Origin: Flavobacterium aquatile LMG 4008 = ATCC 11947
GTDB lineage: Bacteria > Bacteroidota > Bacteroidia > Flavobacteriales > Flavobacteriaceae
Assembly (NCBI RefSeq): GCF_000757385.1
Contig: NZ_JRHH01000002.1
Coordinates: 434,001 to 498,000, forward strand
DNA: 64,000 nt
Reading direction: 5' to 3'
Below the pieces are notes generated by a model that did not search any database, was not told the DNA's origin, and saw only the letters and a list, made by a program, of their open reading frames with translations. A program made the position numbers and the translations under genes. Positions 52,787 through 62,463 of the stretch are shown in pieces. Numbering within the stretch: the first letter of the stretch is position 1; each line of letters starts with the position of its first letter.

Positions 52787-54051
52787 TTTATTTCTAGAAT
52801 TTCGTTAAATCTTGTAGTGAATCTTGGTGACAAATGATTTTGATTCATATTCCAAGTTAAACCTAAATTTTGTGTTCCTAATTTTACTTTTCGATCTCCA
52901 ATTTTAGTATTTAGAAAATCCATCGCTTTCATAATTGCTAAATGTTTCGGATTTTCTTCTTCAAATAATTGAAGTTGTTTTTTATCTTCATCAATTAATT
53001 CGGTAACGATTACGCCAGCTTTTTTGAATTTTATGCCTTCATTTCCTTTGTATAAATCTTTAAGCATGGATATAGCAACATTTGAAATTGTCAAAGTCGA
53101 ATTGGTTGCATAAGGCAAAGTAACCGCTTTGTTGAAATAATATTTTTGCGATTCATACTTGTGTTTGTCGATGACTAACATTACAATTATCGTTTGACAA
53201 CATGATTTTTGTTTGCGTAATTTCTCGGTACAAACCGCAGAAAAAGTTGCCACGCGTTCTCGCAAATCGTCAAATTCTGAAATTTGTTTGGGAAAACTTC
53301 TGGTAGTTGCAATACTTTTTTTCTGCTCACGAATGGGTTCCAAATCTAATACTGATTTTCCTTCTAATTCATACTTCAATCGCATACCGATAACGCCCAT
53401 TTCTTTTCTAATCCAAGCTTCGTGTTGCGGTTTGGTAAAATCATAAGCGGTGAGAATATTGTGTGCTATCATTTTTTTTCTCAGTCGAAAACCAATTCCC
53501 CAAACATCTTCAATCTTGGTCCATTTTAAAGCTTTGATTCGTTTTTCTTCGGTGTCAATTACATAAATTCCTTGTGTTCTGTCTTGAAATTTTTTGGCAA
53601 TTCTGTTGGCTACTTTTGAAAGTGCTTTAGTTGGTGCAAATCCAACACATACCGGAATTCCAACCCATTTTTGCACACGACTTTTCATCTGAATTCCATA
53701 ATTATGATAATCAGAAACAGACATTCCGTCAAAATTTAAAAAGGCTTCATCGATGCTATAAATTTCAACATTAGGCGTAAATCCTTCTAGAATTTTCATC
53801 ACACGATTACTTAAGTCGCCATACAGAGGATAATTGGATGAAAAAACTTTGATATTTTTCTCTTTCAGAAGTTCTCGAATTTTAAATTCTGGCGCACCCA
53901 TCGGAATACCTAAATCTTTAGCTTCGTTACTTCTTGAGATTACACAGCCGTCATTGTTAGACAAAATAACAACCGGCTTTCCAATAAATTGAGGTTGGAA
54001 AACGCGTTCGCACGAAGCATAAAAATTGTTACAATCGACTAAAGCATACAT
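52777..54051 (-). CDS. umuC: Y-family DNA polymerase V catalytic subunit
   Basis: 424 residues. Catalytic D6 in ALVDCNNFYASCERVF, D/E pair in YSIDEAFLNF, SNNDGCVISRSNEAK, and the little-finger region. Translesion polymerase acting after SOS induction. Transcribed before umuD. The 116-bp region upstream shares space with the nuo terminator; several AT-rich dyads occur there, but no clear SOS box could be assigned. Confidence 0.95.
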   Translation of the reverse strand: MYALVDCNNFYASCERVFQPQFIGKPVVILSNNDGCVISRSNEAKDLGIPMGAPEFKIRELLKEKNIKVFSSNYPLYGDLSNRVMKILEGFTPNVEIYSIDEAFLNFDGMSVSDYHNYGIQMKSRVQKWVGIPVCVGFAPTKALSKVANRIAKKFQDRTQGIYVIDTEEKRIKALKWTKIEDVWGIGFRLRKKMIAHNILTAYDFTKPQHEAWIRKEMGVIGMRLKYELEGKSVLDLEPIREQKKSIATTRSFPKQISEFDDLRERVATFSAVCTEKLRKQKSCCQTIIVMLVIDKHKYESQKYYFNKAVTLPYATNSTLTISNVAISMLKDLYKGNEGIKFKKAGVIVTELIDEDKKQLQLFEEENPKHLAIMKAMDFLNTKIGDRKVKLGTQNLGLTWNMNQNHLSPRFTTRFNEILEIKCH

Positions 54052-54116
54052 CTTGTAAAATTAGTCAATAATTGAATTTCACAATTGTTAAATCGGTCGA
54101 TTGTTGATAAATAAAA

Positions 54117-54144
54117 AACCACCAAAATTGCTTTTGATGGTTTG
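54117..54144 (-). terminator. Terminator of the nuo operon
   Basis: Stem AAACCA(U)CAAAA with UUUUGGUGGUUU (one G-U pair) and a T run following on the minus strand, 24 bp after the nuoN stop. Confidence 0.75.
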
Positions 54145-54167
54145 AATATTTTTGAAAATTTAGTTTT

Positions 54168-55547
54168 TTAATTTATCAAATTGGTAACTAAAGATGGATA
54201 CAATCCGATGATGATGTTTAATACAATTGAAATTACTCCAACAGCATAATATACGAATGGAGTTGCTTGTTTTTCCTCTGTAGCTTCTTTAGTGTACATT
54301 GCTAAAATTAATTTGAAATAGTAACCAACACTAATAATTGAGTTGATTACACCTGCAATTACTACCACTAAATATTCTGCTTTTATCGTTTGTGTAAACA
54401 ACATGAATTTCGCAAAAAAACCAGAGAAAATTGGAATTCCAGCCATAGAAAGTAACGAAGCGGTAAGTACAGCAGCTAATAACGGATTTGTTTTTCCTAA
54501 GCCGTTGAAGTTGATAATATCTTCGTTGTCTTTGTTTTTTGTAACATAAATGATTACGGCAAACGAAGCCATTCCGGCAAGAGCATAAGCAGAGGTGTAA
54601 TATAATAATGTGCTTGCGGCGTTAGTCAAACTCAATAATGCCATCAACATAAAACCAGCGTGAGAAATACCAGAAAACGCCAACATACGTTTCACATTCT
54701 TTTGACGTAAAGCCATGATATTTCCAACAGTCATCGATGCAATTGATACAATTACAATAATAATTTCGAAGTTATACGTTAATCCAACAGTTAATCCGCT
54801 TAATAATTTATATAATGTTGCCATTGCTACCACTTTAGCAAGTGTGCTCATTAAAGCCGTTGTTATTGCAGGCGAACCTTCGTAAACATCTGGTGCCCAA
54901 AAGTGAAAGGGTACGGCAGCAATTTTAAATAACATTCCGATAATCATTAACGTAATTCCAATTGGAAACCAAATTGGTAATCCAGCACCTTGAGATAAAG
55001 CATAGATTTCGGCTACATCAAAATAACCAGTTGCACCATAAATTAAACAGATTCCGAAAAGTATAATTCCGGATGCAAATGAACCCATTAAGAAGTATTT
55101 CATACCGGCTTCATTACTTTTTAAATCCAATCGTTTGCTCGCTGCTAAGATGTAAAGTGCGATAGAAAGTATTTCAATTCCTATAAAAAACATAGATAAA
55201 TTTGAAAACGAAACCATAGCAACTGCTCCAGCTAAAAGGAATACTTTTATGGTAATAAAATCGGATATTTTCGTTTGATGATCCTTATAAACATCATGAC
55301 TTAATGCTATTAAAAAGATAGTAAGTATGATAAATAATGACGAAAAACCAGCTGAAAATTTGTCAAAAACAATCATGCTTTTATATTGTTCGTCGATTGA
55401 ACTATCGATAGACCAAAGATTTAGTGTGATACCAAGAATGGCTAATAGACCTACAATTGTTACTGGAACAAGTGCTTTTCTAAGGTTAAATATTTCTGCT
55501 AAAAGGCAAAATACTCCGAGTGCTGATATTGCTATTAATGTTTGCAT
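54168..55547 (-). CDS. nuoN: NADH-quinone oxidoreductase subunit N
   Basis: 459 residues, about 14 helices. Antiporter-like proton-pumping subunit of complex I. MKYFLMGSFASGIILFGICLIYG, PFHFWAPDVYEGSP and MLAFSGISHAGFMLMALL are the conserved helices with the Lys residues for proton transfer. Last gene of the nuo operon, followed by a terminator. 13 bp after nuoM. Confidence 0.96.
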   Translation of the reverse strand: MQTLIAISALGVFCLLAEIFNLRKALVPVTIVGLLAILGITLNLWSIDSSIDEQYKSMIVFDKFSAGFSSLFIILTIFLIALSHDVYKDHQTKISDFITIKVFLLAGAVAMVSFSNLSMFFIGIEILSIALYILAASKRLDLKSNEAGMKYFLMGSFASGIILFGICLIYGATGYFDVAEIYALSQGAGLPIWFPIGITLMIIGMLFKIAAVPFHFWAPDVYEGSPAITTALMSTLAKVVAMATLYKLLSGLTVGLTYNFEIIIVIVSIASMTVGNIMALRQKNVKRMLAFSGISHAGFMLMALLSLTNAASTLLYYTSAYALAGMASFAVIIYVTKNKDNEDIINFNGLGKTNPLLAAVLTASLLSMAGIPIFSGFFAKFMLFTQTIKAEYLVVVIAGVINSIISVGYYFKLILAMYTKEATEEKQATPFVYYAVGVISIVLNIIIGLYPSLVTNLIN

Positions 55548-55560
55548 TGGTAGTACTAAA

Positions 55561-56997
55561 TTATCTATTTATATGAATTAAAATATCTTTTATTGCTGGA
55601 TTCACCAAATCGGTAATTGGTTTTGGATACAATCCGAAGAATAATAAGAAAGCAATTATAATTACTAATGTAATGATTTCATTTGTTGTAATTGAAGCAA
55701 AAACTTTGGTATTAGTTTCTCCTAACATTACATTTTGAAACATTTTTAACATGTAGTAAGCACCAAGAATAATGGTTGTTCCACCAAAAACGGCAAACCA
55801 AATATTAACTTGAGATAAACTGTATAGAACTGTGAATTCTCCAACAAAGTTGTATGTTCCAGGTAACGCAACTGATGCTAATACCAAAATCATAAACAAC
55901 GATGTGAATTTTGGTGATTGAGATCGAATTCCACCCATGGCACTAATTTCTCTAGTTTCATATCTTCTGTGAATAATTTCGGCAACAAAGAATAATCCAA
56001 CGATTACAAATCCGTGAGCTATCATTTGATAAACTGCACCGTTTAATCCGTCAAGAGTTAAAGTATAACATCCAGCGGCGATTAATCCAACGTGAGCTAA
56101 AGAAGAATAAGCTAATAATTTCTTTAAATCTTTTTGACGTAACGCTATAATAGAACCATAAATTACACCAGCAATACTTAGTCCAATCAAATAAGGCATT
56201 AATGTTTTTGCAGCTTGTGGAGCAATTTGTATTTGCCAACGAATAACGCTGTATAATCCCATTTTTAGCATGATACCAGATAACAGCATGGTTCCAACAG
56301 TTGGTGCTTTTTGATACACTTTTGCCTGCCAAGTATGAAAAGGTATAAGTGGAATTTTAATAGCATATGCCAAGAAAAATGCTGCAAATATCCAAAACTG
56401 TTCTGTTGCTGATAACCTTAAATTGAAAAAGTCGCCTAATAAAAAATTGTTTGTTTTTTGATACAAATAGGCAAAGGCAACTAGCATGAATAAAGAACCA
56501 GCTAATGTGTAGATGAAGAATTTTACCACAGCTTTTTTACGTTTATCTGCGTCGCCATTACCCCAAATTAATGCTATAAAATAGATTGGAATTAATGCCA
56601 ATTCCCAGAAAATATAATACAATAAACCATCAACAGCAAGGAAAGTTCCTGTCATAGCAAACGACATAAACAATACTAAAGCATAAAAGCTTTTAGCGTT
56701 AGAATAAGTGTTACCCAATGATGAAAAGATGATTATTGGTGTTAATGCAGTTGTTAGTAAAACCATTAACATTGATAAACCATCAGCTTGTAGTGCTAAA
56801 TATACTTTTGGATATTCCATCCATTCGCCAAGGTAGTTTATAGTTTCTCCTTTTGAAAATTCGTTTAAAAGGTATAATGAAACTCCAAGAGTTGCAACGC
56901 TAAAAAATAGCGCCACTTTTGATGCTAGTTTATCACCAGAAAAGTAGGTTGCAATTGCTCCAACTAAAAGTAAAATTAATATAGTAGTTACATCCAT
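55561..56997 (-). CDS. nuoM: NADH-quinone oxidoreductase subunit M
   Basis: 478 residues from ATG 56997, which shares one base with the nuoL stop (TAATG); a longer in-frame reading is rejected. Antiporter-like subunit: FWELALIPIYFIALIWG, PFHTWQAKVYQKAPTVGTMLLSGIMLKMGLY, and LLAYSSLAHVGLIAAG. Confidence 0.96.
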   Translation of the reverse strand: MDVTTILILLLVGAIATYFSGDKLASKVALFFSVATLGVSLYLLNEFSKGETINYLGEWMEYPKVYLALQADGLSMLMVLLTTALTPIIIFSSLGNTYSNAKSFYALVLFMSFAMTGTFLAVDGLLYYIFWELALIPIYFIALIWGNGDADKRKKAVVKFFIYTLAGSLFMLVAFAYLYQKTNNFLLGDFFNLRLSATEQFWIFAAFFLAYAIKIPLIPFHTWQAKVYQKAPTVGTMLLSGIMLKMGLYSVIRWQIQIAPQAAKTLMPYLIGLSIAGVIYGSIIALRQKDLKKLLAYSSLAHVGLIAAGCYTLTLDGLNGAVYQMIAHGFVIVGLFFVAEIIHRRYETREISAMGGIRSQSPKFTSLFMILVLASVALPGTYNFVGEFTVLYSLSQVNIWFAVFGGTTIILGAYYMLKMFQNVMLGETNTKVFASITTNEIITLVIIIAFLLFFGLYPKPITDLVNPAIKDILIHINR

Positions 56998-58901
56998 TAT
57001 GCTATGTTTTGAGCTAAAAATAAATAAATAATTATGGCACATACACCAATTACAAAGGCAAATAAGTATAATCCGATACTTCCCGTTTGTAATTTTCTAC
57101 CTTGATTTGATAGTCCGTTTGCAACAGTTCCAAATCCGTAAACAACTTTACCAAGCGCTGGTTCTAGAGTTGTTCTAAAGAAATTTGACAATCCGTTTAG
57201 CGGTTTTACAATTAAGAAAGTATAAAATTCGTCAACGTAATATTTGTTGTAAATTGTTTTAGAAAATCCAGTTATTGCACTATCTTCTTTTGGAACAAAG
57301 GCTTGTTTGATGTATTTAGAATATGCCCATCCAATTCCGATAATTGCACCAGCTAAGGCAACTGCCATCAACATATATTCTTGAGTTCCAAGTGCGTGAT
57401 GCTCATATTTGGTAACTAAAATTGGTTCTAAAAAATGATTTAGCCAATTGCTTCCTGGTAAGTTAATTGCTCCACCAATTGTAGCTAAAGCCGCAAGAAC
57501 AATCAATGGGAAAGTAATTAAACTCGGACTTTCGTGTAAGTGGTGTTTTTGTTCTTCTGTTCCTCTAAATTCTCTAAAGAAAGTCAAATACATTAATCTG
57601 AACATATAAAAAGCAGTCATGATTGAAGCAATAGAAGCTACAACCCACAATACTTTTGCGAAAGCAATATGATGATTTTGGAAAGCAACCAGTAAGATTT
57701 CGTCTTTAGACCAGAATCCTGCGAAAGGAAAAATACCAGAAATAGCTAAAGTTGAGATTAACATTGTAGCAAATGTAATTGGCATTACTTTTCTCAATCC
57801 GCCCATTTTTCTCATATCTTGTTCACCATGTAACGCGTGAATCACAGATCCAGACCCAAGGAACAAACAAGCTTTGAAGAATGCGTGTGTGATTACGTGA
57901 AAAACAGCAACATTATACGCACCAAGACCTAATGCAAGGAACATTAAACCTAATTGTGAAACGGTAGAATAAGCAAGTACTTTTTTAATATCATTTTGAA
58001 GTAATCCAATTGAAGCCGCAACTAAAGCAGTTAACGCTCCAACTACTGCAATTATTTCTTGAATGTAAGGAGTTAAATCGAATAAGAAATTCATTCTTGT
58101 AATCATGAAAATTCCAGCAGTTACCATTGTTGCTGCGTGAATCAATGCCGATACTGGAGTTGGACCAGCCATTGCATCAGGTAACCAAGTGTAAAGTGGT
58201 AATTGTGCCGATTTTCCGGTTGCACCAATAAACAAACATAAGGTTGCGACACTAAGAAGTGCATTTCCGCTATTAGTTCCGCCTAAAACAATTTCTTTTA
58301 ATTCAACAAAATCTAAAGTTGTGAATAAAGATGCGATGATAAAAATTCCGATAAGGAAACCTAAATCACCAATTCTGTTCATAATAAAAGCTTTTTTAGC
58401 TGCATCATTATAATCTTGGTTTTTATGCCAAAATCCGATAAGTAAGTAGGAGCAAAGTCCAACGCCTTCCCATCCGATAAACATTACTAATAGGTTGCTT
58501 CCAATTACAAGTGTAATCATGAAAAAGATAAACAAATTTAAATAAGCAAAAAACTTATGTAAATTCTCATCATCATGCATGTAGCTGATAGAGTATAAGT
58601 GAATTAACGATCCAATTCCGGTTACAAATAATAACCATAATAGTGATAATTGGTCTAATAAAATTCCGAAATCTAATTTGAAATTACTAACAGTAATCCA
58701 ATCAAACAATTTAACTTGAATGACTTTTCCTGTTTGATTTAATTGCATAAAAAAGAAGATGCTCATAGCAAAAGAAACAACAACGGCGATTGTTCCGATG
58801 GTTCCAGAGACATTTCTGCTTATTTTTTTTCCGAAGAAAACATTAAATAAGAACCCAACAAATGGGGTTAATAATAAGAGTAAAACTAAACTATTCTCCA
58901 T
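56997..58901 (-). CDS. nuoL: NADH-quinone oxidoreductase subunit L
   Basis: 634 residues, 16 helices. FIGWEGVGLCSYLLIGFWH, PLYTWLPDAMAGPTPVSALIHAATMV and VLAYSTVSQLGLMFLALG are diagnostic. Carries the long lateral helix at the C-terminus. Six bases after nuoK. Confidence 0.97.
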   Translation of the reverse strand: MENSLVLLLLLTPFVGFLFNVFFGKKISRNVSGTIGTIAVVVSFAMSIFFFMQLNQTGKVIQVKLFDWITVSNFKLDFGILLDQLSLLWLLFVTGIGSLIHLYSISYMHDDENLHKFFAYLNLFIFFMITLVIGSNLLVMFIGWEGVGLCSYLLIGFWHKNQDYNDAAKKAFIMNRIGDLGFLIGIFIIASLFTTLDFVELKEIVLGGTNSGNALLSVATLCLFIGATGKSAQLPLYTWLPDAMAGPTPVSALIHAATMVTAGIFMITRMNFLFDLTPYIQEIIAVVGALTALVAASIGLLQNDIKKVLAYSTVSQLGLMFLALGLGAYNVAVFHVITHAFFKACLFLGSGSVIHALHGEQDMRKMGGLRKVMPITFATMLISTLAISGIFPFAGFWSKDEILLVAFQNHHIAFAKVLWVVASIASIMTAFYMFRLMYLTFFREFRGTEEQKHHLHESPSLITFPLIVLAALATIGGAINLPGSNWLNHFLEPILVTKYEHHALGTQEYMLMAVALAGAIIGIGWAYSKYIKQAFVPKEDSAITGFSKTIYNKYYVDEFYTFLIVKPLNGLSNFFRTTLEPALGKVVYGFGTVANGLSNQGRKLQTGSIGLYLFAFVIGVCAIIIYLFLAQNIA

Positions 58902-58907
58902 TAGGGA

Positions 58908-59228
58908 TTATCCTTTTAAGTTTTTTAAATTAGCGATATCAATCGAACCTAAGTTTCTAAAAATAGATACTAAGATTGCCAAACCTACAGCAACTTCGGC
59001 AGCGGCAACAGCCATTGAGAAAAATACAAATACTTGTCCTTCGGCATCTTGATGATAGGTTGAAAAAGCAACAAACAACAAGTTTACAGCATTTAACATG
59101 ATTTCAATTGACATGAAAACGATAATGGCATTTCTTCTGTACAACACGCCAAAAACTCCAATACAAAAAAGAAGTACCGAAAGGAAAATGTAGTTTTCTA
59201 TACCAACTATATCTAAAATATTATTCAT
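58908..59228 (-). CDS. nuoK: NADH-quinone oxidoreductase subunit K
   Basis: 106 residues, three helices. [18 protein letters not shown] with the conserved Glu, and [14 protein letters not shown] with the second Glu. Start shares one base with nuoJ stop. Confidence 0.96.
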   Translation of the reverse strand: MNNILDIVGIENYIFLSVLLFCIGVFGVLYRRNAIIVFMSIEIMLNAVNLLFVAFSTYHQDAEGQVFVFFSMAVAAAEVAVGLAILVSIFRNLGSIDIANLKNLKG

Positions 59229-59740
59229 TATTTATTTGTTTTTTCTTTTTTAGACAATAAAACAGTTCCAATCATGGCAACCAATAAAAGCACAGATGCA
59301 AATTCAAACGGAACCATATATTCATTAAGTAAAATTTTACCTAATTTTTTAATTGATTGAAAATCCTCGCCAGTTGTATCATAATCGCCAACGATAGTTT
59401 TAGAATTTATGAAGATTGTTATTAAAACCGCACTTAAAACACAAAACACTACAATCGCACCAAGACGTGTAATTCTGGGTTTATGAACTTCATCTTCTTT
59501 ATTTAAATTCATCAACATGATGGTGAATAAAAACAAGATCATGATAGCTCCAGAGTAAACAATAATGTGAACTATTGCTAAAAATTGTGCATTAAAAAGT
59601 AAATAATGACCTGCAATTGAGAAGAAACAAATCACCAAATAAATGGCACTGTGAATAGGGTTCTTACTATAAATTGTCAAGAATGCTGTTGACAATGTAA
59701 TTGCCGCTAAAACGTAAAATATGATAAGTATTGCAGACAT
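59228..59740 (-). CDS. nuoJ: NADH-quinone oxidoreductase subunit J
   Basis: 170 residues, five helices. [46 protein letters not shown] (motif words [30 protein letters not shown]) is the family signature. Two bases after nuoI. Confidence 0.95.
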   Translation of the reverse strand: MSAILIIFYVLAAITLSTAFLTIYSKNPIHSAIYLVICFFSIAGHYLLFNAQFLAIVHIIVYSGAIMILFLFTIMLMNLNKEDEVHKPRITRLGAIVVFCVLSAVLITIFINSKTIVGDYDTTGEDFQSIKKLGKILLNEYMVPFEFASVLLLVAMIGTVLLSKKEKTNK

Positions 59741-59742
59741 AA

Positions 59743-60288
59743 TTAATTTAATTTTTTAGTATTTGCCATAGCCATTTCTAGAGGCATTACTAATTTATCT
59801 TTTCCGAAAATAAAATCTTCTCTGTTGTATTGAGCAGGAACTAATTCTTTAGATATAGTTAAATAAATTGCATCTTTCGGACATGCTTCTTCGCACAATC
59901 CGCAGAAAATACAACGCAACATATTGATTTCATAAATAGAAGCATATTTCTCTTCTCTGTACAAATGTTCTTCACCTTTTTTACGTTCTTCCGCCTTCAT
60001 AGTGATTGCTTCTGCCGGACATGAAAGTGCGCACAATCCACAAGCAGTACAATTTTCTCTTCCTTGTTCGTCACGTTTCAACATGTGTTGACCACGATAA
60101 ACTGGACTAAAAGGACGTACTTGTTCTGGATAATGAATCGTTGCTTTTTTCTTAAAAAAGTGTTTGATGGTAATCCATAAACCTTTAAAAATGGCAATGA
60201 TGTACAATCGTTCTAAAAAAGTCATTTCTTTATTAGAAACTTGTTTTTTCTTGCCTGATAATGATATACTTTGTATCGATGCTGACAT
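59743..60288 (-). CDS. nuoI: NADH-quinone oxidoreductase subunit I
   Basis: 181 residues from ATG 60288; the longer frame overlaps nuoH. Two [4Fe-4S] motifs, CTACGLCALSCP and CIFCGLCEEACP, that pass electrons to cluster N2. 11 bp after nuoH. Confidence 0.96.
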   Translation of the reverse strand: MSASIQSISLSGKKKQVSNKEMTFLERLYIIAIFKGLWITIKHFFKKKATIHYPEQVRPFSPVYRGQHMLKRDEQGRENCTACGLCALSCPAEAITMKAEERKKGEEHLYREEKYASIYEINMLRCIFCGLCEEACPKDAIYLTISKELVPAQYNREDFIFGKDKLVMPLEMAMANTKKLN

Positions 60289-60299
60289 AATTTCGTTTC

Positions 60300-61331
60300 T
60301 TATTTGAAAGCTAAAATGCAAATTCCTGTTATAATAATATTGACAATAGAAAGTGGAATTAAAATCTTCCAACCTAAATTCATCAATTGATCGTATCTAA
60401 ATCTTGGTATTGTCCATCTTATCCACATAAAGAAAAAGATGAAGAAACATAGTTTTGCAAATAAGGCAAAAATACCAATTACGTTTCCAATATTAACACC
60501 CCAATTTTCTACAGCCCAACTCATACCTGGATAGTTGTAACCACCAAAATATAAAACGGATATTATCGTTGCTGAGATAAACATGTTAGCATATTCAGCA
60601 AATAAATAGAATCCCATTTTCATGGAAGAATATTCCGTATGGTAACCACCAATTAACTCCGATTCACATTCTGCTAAATCGAAAGGTGTTCTGTTAGTTT
60701 CCGCAAAAGCACAAATTAAGAAGATAAAGAATCCGAGTGGTTGGTAGAAAACGTTCCAATCCATTCCTGCTTGTTGCACAGAAATTTCTTTTAAACTTAG
60801 TGATCCTGTCATCATCAATAAAGCAATTATTGATAATCCCATGGCAACTTCATAAGAAACCATTTGAGATGCCGCACGAACCGCACCCATTAATGAGAAC
60901 TTATTGTTTGATGCCCATCCACCAATCATAATTCCGTAAACTCCTAGGGAAACAACTGCAAAAACGTATAATAATGCGCTATCCGTATCGGTAGCTTGCA
61001 AGATTACAGTTCTTCCAAATAATTCTAATTTATCACCCCACGGAATTACAGCACTTGTCATTAAAGCCGTACTCATTGCAATTGCTGGTCCAACAAAAAA
61101 CAGAAATTTATTTTTAGTATTAGGTTCAAATTCTTCTTTGGCGAATAATTTCATACCATCAGCAAGAGGTTGTAATAATCCTCCCCAACCAGCACGATTT
61201 GGTCCAACTCTATCCTGAAGATAAGCCGCAACTTTACGTTCTGCCCAAGTAGAATACATTGCCATAATCATTGTTATTGCAAAAATAACTACAATAAAAA
61301 TGCTTTTTTCTATGATAAAGGCACTATCCAT
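60300..61331 (-). CDS. nuoH: NADH-quinone oxidoreductase subunit H
   Basis: 343 residues, eight helices. YLQDRVGPNRAGWGGLLQPLADGMKLFAKEE (words AAYLQDRVGPNRAG and QPLADGMKLFAKEE), ETNRTPFDLAECESELIGGYHTEYSS (words ETNRTPFDLAE, ELIGGYHTEYS) line the quinone cavity. Overlaps nuoG by 8 bp. Confidence 0.97.
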   Translation of the reverse strand: MDSAFIIEKSIFIVVIFAITMIMAMYSTWAERKVAAYLQDRVGPNRAGWGGLLQPLADGMKLFAKEEFEPNTKNKFLFFVGPAIAMSTALMTSAVIPWGDKLELFGRTVILQATDTDSALLYVFAVVSLGVYGIMIGGWASNNKFSLMGAVRAASQMVSYEVAMGLSIIALLMMTGSLSLKEISVQQAGMDWNVFYQPLGFFIFLICAFAETNRTPFDLAECESELIGGYHTEYSSMKMGFYLFAEYANMFISATIISVLYFGGYNYPGMSWAVENWGVNIGNVIGIFALFAKLCFFIFFFMWIRWTIPRFRYDQLMNLGWKILIPLSIVNIIITGICILAFK

Positions 61332-62379
61332 TTTTCTTTGAGTCTATTAAATTTCCGTCAATTTTTTCATTGTAATCAATTTCAGACATACTGATTTTTT
61401 TACGATCGATATCTCTTCCCATCAATATTCCTTTTTCTGTTTCAATTACCACTTTATCCATTTTACGTGTATAATTGTTTTGATTGATAACAGAATCTTT
61501 TTCAAATCTTCTTGGACCTTCAATTACCCAATCAGAAACTTCTTTTTTGTCAAAACGACAAGTGTTGCAGATAAAATCTTCAACTTCATGGTATTCGTCT
61601 TTTCTTGCAGTAACTCTTTGAATTTCGTCACCAAACATCCAAACGGTTGTTTTTCCACAACATCCTGGAGTGGTACATTCTCTGTGTGCATTGAATGGTT
61701 TGTTGAACCAAACTCTAGATTTGAATCTAAAAGTCTTGTCCGTTAAAGCTCCAACTGGACAAACATCAATCATATTTCCAGAGAATTCATTGTCAATTGC
61801 AGCAGAAACACAAGTGGATATTTGTGAATGATCACCACGATTTAAAACTCCGTGAACTCTTCCGTCTGTTAATTGATCTGCTACTTCTACACAACGTTGG
61901 CAAACGATGCAACGGTTCATGTGAAGTTGAATTTTGTCACCAATATCTTCAGGTTCGAAAGTTCTTTTTTCTTCAATGAAACGAGTTTCCGATTTTCCGT
62001 GTTCGAATGATAAATTTTGCAAATCACATTCTCCAGCTTGATCACAAACCGGACAATCTAATGGATGATTTATCAAAAGGAATTCGGTTACTGCTTTTCT
62101 AGCTTCGGTTACTCTTTCAGAAGATTTGCTTGCTATTTCCATACCGTCTTGACAACCAGTAACACAGGATGCTACTAATTTTGGCATTGGTCTTGGATCG
62201 GCTTCGCTACCTTTTGTAACGTCCACTAAACAGCAACGGCATTTTCCGCCTGTTCCTTTTAGTTTAGAATAATAACACATGGCTGGCGGAACTGATTCTC
62301 CACCAATCATACGAGCAGCTTGCAGGATTGTTGTTCCAGCTTCTACTTCTATTTCTTGACCGTCTATGGTTACTTTCAT
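61324..62379 (-). CDS. nuoG: NADH-quinone oxidoreductase subunit G, short form without molybdopterin domain
   Basis: 351 residues, about half of the usual 700-900. N-terminal [2Fe-2S] ferredoxin with CYYSKLKGTGGKCRCC, the HxxxC-type cluster N5 region HPLDCPVCDQAGECDLQ, and the two-cluster CIVCQRCVEVA and CPVGALTDKT. Then a Mos_4Fe4S-like stretch with CTTPGCCGKTT and CNTCRFD. The formate-dehydrogenase-like large domain is missing. The gene ends cleanly, overlapping nuoH by 8 bp, so this is a real short form, as is usual in Flavobacteria. Confidence 0.95.
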   Translation of the reverse strand: MKVTIDGQEIEVEAGTTILQAARMIGGESVPPAMCYYSKLKGTGGKCRCCLVDVTKGSEADPRPMPKLVASCVTGCQDGMEIASKSSERVTEARKAVTEFLLINHPLDCPVCDQAGECDLQNLSFEHGKSETRFIEEKRTFEPEDIGDKIQLHMNRCIVCQRCVEVADQLTDGRVHGVLNRGDHSQISTCVSAAIDNEFSGNMIDVCPVGALTDKTFRFKSRVWFNKPFNAHRECTTPGCCGKTTVWMFGDEIQRVTARKDEYHEVEDFICNTCRFDKKEVSDWVIEGPRRFEKDSVINQNNYTRKMDKVVIETEKGILMGRDIDRKKISMSEIDYNEKIDGNLIDSKKNG

Positions 62380-62388
62380 TGTAAATTT

Positions 62389-62461
62389 GTTTAAAAGTTT
62401 AAAAGTTTAAAAGATTAAGTGTTTCCACTTCGTACTTCCAACTTCTAACTTCGTACTTTTA
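62389..62461. repeat. Degenerate tandem repeats filling the nuoF-nuoG gap
   Basis: Three perfect GTTTAAAA 8-mers (62389-62412), then five ACTTnnn heptads in exact register (62427-62461: CGT, CCA, CTA, CGT, TTA after ACTT-like starts). The only long gap (84 bp) inside an otherwise packed operon. Confidence 0.8.
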
Positions 62462-62463
62462 AA

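Noticed and set aside
60289..60372. N-terminal extension of nuoI
   Set aside because: It lies inside nuoH and adds no family sequence; MSASIQ start is just after the nuoH stop.
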